A stretch of DNA of 64,000 bases from Candidula unifasciata (taxonomy: Eukaryota > Mollusca > Gastropoda > Stylommatophora > Geomitridae). The notes beneath the pieces are model-generated. The model was given only the letters and a program-made list of their open reading frames with translations, ran no database searches and was not told the origin of the DNA. A program made the position numbers and the translations under genes. Below are positions 1-64,000 of the stretch, piece after piece. The stretch covers positions 379,480 to 443,479 of the forward strand of contig CAJHNH020000502.1 of assembly GCA_905116865.2 (NCBI GenBank), in the 5' to 3' direction. Numbering within the stretch: the stretch's first letter is position 1; every line of letters starts with the position of its first letter.

Positions 1-140
1 TTTACATTACTTACATTGCTATAATTTCCACTCATCCTATTTGTTCATTCACATTTCAGATTTACTGTCATGCAGTAAAACAGTTTTGACATAATGGATG
101 ATGCTTTGACAATCTGTTTCTGATATTCACAGAAAGGGAC

Positions 141-285
141 TTAACTCTTTGAGTCCCCGGGGTTTAGCATCACAGGCCCAAGGGGTAGTCAAGAAAGACA
201 TAAAATTGGTGCATTTTGCGTTCATTGGGCTTCTAGGTAGGAATCTATGAACGTATGATGCGTTCGTTGGGACTCAAAGAGTTAA
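141..285. mobile_element. TTAA-flanked MITE, copy 1 (145 bp)
   Basis: Starts TTAACTCTTTGAGTCCC and ends with its inverted copy GGGACTCAAAGAGTTAA. The interior carries GCATCAT/ATGATGCG motifs shared with copies at 36198 and 42289, which lie in the opposite orientation. Size, inverted termini and TTAA flanks fit a non-autonomous piggyBac-type MITE. Confidence 0.85.
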
Positions 286-1460
286 CTAGTAGTACTAGAT
301 AAGACATCCTTTGAAATTCAGCTTGTTTACTAGGCCTATCCTGTACTTAATCTGTTACTCATCTTGCATCTGCTGTTGAGATTGTCTTCAAGTGTTCAAA
401 TTGTTTCACTTGCTTAAATTTTCCCTAATATTTTTTTTTCAAATTTTTTTTTCTTCAAATAACCATAATTTTTGTTTTCTTGATAATCAAGTAGAATCCG
501 TTGCACTCTCTTTTACTAAAATGTCCGATAGTTGTTGAAAATCATGTTTACACTTTATTTGATTAGTATCGTCAGCATTATGCAGAATATTTTTATTTGT
601 ATAACTTTCAACTCATTCACTGGTTTATCTTTGCCCCATCTGTAATTTTCTTATTGAAACATAGATCCAGAGTGAAAACACTTCCTTGACTGTGTGTTGT
701 AGCAATTACAAAATTACCCACTTTATTGACCCATTTTAATTGCTGTTAATTTTGTAAATTATTTTGAGATCTTTCCCATAATTTTTGTTTACATCCTACT
801 AACATTTTATACATTTATTGTGTATATGTGTGCACACACATGCATGTGTGCTACATTTCTGCATGAGTGTGTCATACCATGCTTTTGTCTGTGTATTTCT
901 AACAGATCTCAATATTCAATACACATACAATACAAGACCCTTTGTGAAAGATGTTTGAAAGTGTTGAATATAAGATAGGCCTTTGTGCTCAGATTGGGGC
1001 TCTTTGAAAATAAAGATTTTTCGTTAATGAATGAGTATAGAATTATGTTTAGTGAATATAGTATATATTATACTCCAATAAAGGCCACATGGTGTGATTT
1101 TGGGGTTAAGCTTCATGGCTGATTGCTTCCTGATTTCAAGAAACTCATCTAATTCAGTCTTTATTACTGTGCCTACTATACATTTATGTATGCATATGTT
1201 GTTGGCGATGAAAGGCAGATAGATTGACTGGTTCTACCATAGCTGAGGTGGTTAGCATGTAGATTGCACCAACATTGTTAATGTCCATAGAGAGAGTTGA
1301 TAGTCAGAGGATTTTGGGGGCAGTGCATTCACTTTGATGTTAAGAATTGAGACTTTTTGAGGAGTTGAATTTGGCAAATCCATGCACGAGAGGCACACTA
1401 GATATACACAAACATTTTGTCAGCCAGCATTGATCTGGTACTGGTACCCTGATAGTGAAA

Positions 1461-1491
<31 letters not shown>

Positions 1492-1568
1492 TCGAAAATA
1501 TGATCACATGTGTAACAATTTGTTATTGTTCATTTTTTTACCTTAATGTTTGTAATGCTCTTCCTAAA
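286..1568. other. A+T-rich upstream DNA, no gene seen
   Basis: No coding signal. Contains short CA/TG runs (~830-850) and a 30-bp G homopolymer (1461-1490) directly before the Helitron. A promoter or 5' UTR exon of TTC26 may lie here or further left, but nothing identifies it. Confidence 0.5.
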
Positions 1569-3340
1569 TCTATATTAATAAAAATGTTAATTTTCCGATG
1601 TTGTTAGCTCTAAACTCGGAAACTACTGAACCCATTGCTTTCAAATTTTCACACAACGTTGCCTCTGACTCAAAGCGTGATTTTTTGTCATAAAATCACA
1701 CAAACCACGAACGATTTAGCTCCAGCAACGGTCAAATCATTATTGGTTTCGTTGCCCGCCCTGTTTTGTTTTTTAGGATCAATCTCCGATATTTCTTTAC
1801 CGATCGCTTTCAAATTTTCAGACAACGTTGCCTTAGACTCCACGCATGTTTGTATGTATGAGTTTTGTACAAACCACGAACGACCTAGCTCCAGGAACGA
1901 TCATTTCATTAGTTATTTCGTTGCCGGCCCAGATTTGTTTTTAGTCGATTGGCCACCTTTGACTGTGTAACACCGAACTTCACATTATTATTATATACTT
2001 TAATTTCTACTAAATGCTTGAGTATTTAGTAGCCTAGTTAGTTGTAAGCATTTCGCCTTTAACACGGGTGATATGGGTTCAATTCCCCGCTGGGTGATAT
2101 AATTTATTTTTTGGCCTCTAACTGGGTGGCTGCCACATTTTGTTGTGGTTTACAGCTAGGCTGCAATATCTACGCTTTTTTCCCATTCGATTTTGGGGTT
2201 TACAGCTAGCCTGCAATAGCGGCGACGTGATGCTCAATTTTCATGTGACGGGTAATATTCGTTCTCCCTTGAGAGGGCGGTTGGCACGTTGTGGTTTACG
2301 GCTAGGCTGCGATATCTGACCTAAAGTCTTCAGTCTTCGGTAGTAGAGTTGTAAGTATTCCGCCCTTCACGTGGATGACCAGTGTTCGATTCCCCGCTGG
2401 GTGCTAATTTTTCTTTTTCCCCTAAAGGGGCGATTGGCACAGTGTGTTGTGGTTTACAGCTAAGTTGCAAAATCTGCGCCTTTCGCCCAAAGACATCTTA
2501 TTTCAGTAAAGTCCCAGTTAGCCTCCCCGCGACGCTTCTTGGTCAAAAACTATTCCACGATGACAGAAACTGTTAACTAAGACGGCTTACAGTCCAGTTT
2601 AGTTTGGGTGGACACGGATTCCAAGGTCAGTTAAAAATCTCACTTCGGAGAGGGAGAGATGAAGTGTGCGGGGTATTTTTCTTCACTATTTGTTAGTATA
2701 GTGTACTTTTTATTATGAGTTCCATCACTGATTAGGTGATGAAGTTTTTTTTTTCTTTGTCGGGGGCAAAATTAAACTAAACAGTCCTTGGTGACAGCAT
2801 GCAGCGCTAACTCCTCTGGCTACACTGACCTACACATACTGTAGTGACAGTTTTTTGTTGTTGTTATTGTTATTGTGATGGTGGTGGTGGTAGTGGTAGC
2901 AGTAGTCTGGTACTGCATGTGTGATGTGGTAGCTGTTACACTGGCCACGTGTACTTCTCAGTACACATTAATGCTACCCATTTTAGTCTGGGTGGACACG
3001 GATGCCAAGCTCAATTTAGTTACAATATTTCGTCAGATGATGACTTTCCCATCCTTCGGAGAGGATGATATGATTGGGTGTGGGGGGGGGGGGGGGGGTT
3101 GATGCTAGATACTATTAACTGAGAGAGCTTAAAACAGTATTTTAAAGTTCTCATTTCTTAACTATCTTTTTTAAAATAATTTCGCCAGAGAAAATTTTTC
3201 AATCCTTCAGGGAGGGAGATATGACTGGGTCGATGGGAGAAGAGGGTGGGATATGACAGACACTGTTAGTTGAGAGCTATTTTCTTTCTTTTCCATTTCA
3301 CCATTCTGGGCCACAGCAACGCGTGGCCAGGTACGGCTAG
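1569..3340 (+). mobile_element. Non-autonomous Helitron (1.77 kb)
   Basis: The 5' end is TCTATATTAATAAAA preceded by A (1568). The 3' end is a hairpin (stem GGCCAC 3309-3314 with GTGGCC 3323-3328) followed 12 nt later by CTAG, then T at 3341. This is the Helitron signature: TC start, hairpin plus CTRR end, insertion between A and T, no target duplication. There is no Rep/helicase ORF, so the copy is non-autonomous. The interior holds four copies of a ~33-bp unit (GTTTACAGCTAGGCTGCAAT-like) and two tRNA-like modules. Confidence 0.88.
2040..2406 (+). repeat. tRNA-like modules and ~33-bp repeat units inside the Helitron
   Basis: Two modules of about 59 bp (2040-2098 and 2347-2405) begin GTTGTAAG, contain a B-box-like GGTTCAATTCC or GTTCGATTCC, and end CCCGCTGGGTG. 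Units containing GTTTACAGCTAGGCTGCAAT lie at about 2141, 2195, 2287 and 2447. The modules look like the 3' half of a tRNA; no intact tRNA cloverleaf is present. Confidence 0.6.
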
Positions 3341-3950
3341 TCTAATATAAAACCAGATTTTATGCCCTAGGAAACACACCATTACCAATAGAGCCTCTTA
3401 AAAAAAAAAATAACATTCCTACCCAATAATGGCATTACTCCATATCAGATCTAATTAACTGTTCTGTGTCACTAATTTCAAAATCCTTAACTTGTTATTT
3501 GACACTGTTAATTGATTTGGAACAGTCCAAATAAAAAACTAATTTTATTATGTCATTAACATGTCTGAGATATGTCCATCAGTGACCACAGCATACTAAG
3601 TACTTTGAAAGTGTTTGTATTATTTCTTCTATATACTCATATGTCAACCCAATATATCAGGGCAGAAGACGCACCAGCAGCCAAGTAACCATTGTAATAT
3701 GCAGCGCACCACAAATTATAGTGTCTAAAGTCTCTCAAAAACTACACACATCATCTTATGCCTTGCCACGTGATGTAGGCATTTATTTTTCTCCATAGAT
3801 CAAAAGCCACATCCCAAGGTACACCCATACTACTGAACTTCTTGTATAGACATTACTAAAACAATAATGAGTTAGAAATGACTTTCAATCTGTTTACCAT
3901 TAGTTATGTTTGGTGATACTGATTTCATTTAAATTTGCCTTTTGTTTCAG
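3341..3950. other. Sequence between Helitron and first coding exon
   Basis: A+T-rich, no gene or named repeat recognised. It ends in the polypyrimidine tract and AG that precede the TTC26 start codon, so it is most likely intronic (5' UTR intron). Confidence 0.5.
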
Positions 3951-63848
<59,898 letters not shown>

Positions 63849-64000
63849 GTAAATATGTCACTAGTTTCTATTACTTTTGGATACCTTCAAGTTAACTTAG
63901 GGAAAAAATTAGCCATAATATATATTCATGTATGTTGGTGTTTAACAATTTGCTATTTATATCTAAGATGAGGTGGTAATCATGGAAACTACAGTTTTCC

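Noticed and set aside
2040..2098. tRNA gene inside the Helitron
   Set aside because: Only a B-box-like half; no complete cloverleaf or A box at the right distance.
2875..3102. Small Val-rich protein ending in poly-Gly
   Set aside because: Low-complexity GTGGTG and poly-G translation inside the Helitron.

Overview
The window is a stretch of animal nuclear DNA. It is A+T-rich by eye, with long introns, microsatellites and dense transposon relics, and no sign of bacterial or organellar organisation. The only host gene I can support is the 5' part of TTC26/IFT56 on the + strand, an intraflagellar-transport TPR protein. Nine coding exons (3951-63848) splice into one uninterrupted frame of 1002 nt (334 codons), and the gene runs off the right edge. 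The predicted protein is very close to vertebrate TTC26. The repeat set (PR-IN-ordered Ty3/gypsy element, Jockey-like LINEs with RNase H, LINEs ending in C2H2 fingers, piggyBac-like TTAA elements, a Helitron, a Mutator-like transposase relic, tRNA-derived SINEs) suggests a ciliated aquatic invertebrate such as a mollusc, but I cannot name the species.

Layout. 1-3950: upstream DNA or 5' UTR intron with a TTAA MITE and a complete non-autonomous Helitron (1569-3340). Intron 1 (4089-18611): nested LINEs, including a Jockey-like element interrupted by another LINE, and a decayed piggyBac-like element (14817-16890) that itself carries a LINE with a 13-bp target-site duplication (TSD). Intron 2 (18705-24326): SINEs, a zinc-finger LINE tail, a GC-rich block with an 84-bp tandem repeat, and a LINE. 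Intron 3 (24442-31289): two clear cases of LINE-in-LINE nesting. Intron 4: one RT-containing LINE with a 12-bp TSD. Intron 5: a TTAA MITE with an empty paralogous site beside it, and a short piggyBac-like element holding a (TA)62 tract. Intron 6 (18.2 kb): LINE clusters, another MITE, and a 7.7-kb LTR retrotransposon on the - strand that keeps gag, protease and a DD35E integrase but has no reverse transcriptase. Intron 7: SINEs and a Mutator-like transposase relic broken by a LINE. Intron 8 is short and clean.

How things relate. All mobile elements lie in introns or upstream of the IFT56 exons. Most LINE pieces are 5'-truncated copies ending in short microsatellites (GAA, ATC/GAT, AACT) and flanked by 10-16 bp TSDs, so the order of insertion can be read directly. 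I found no CRISPR array, operon, intact tRNA or rRNA gene, or toxin gene.
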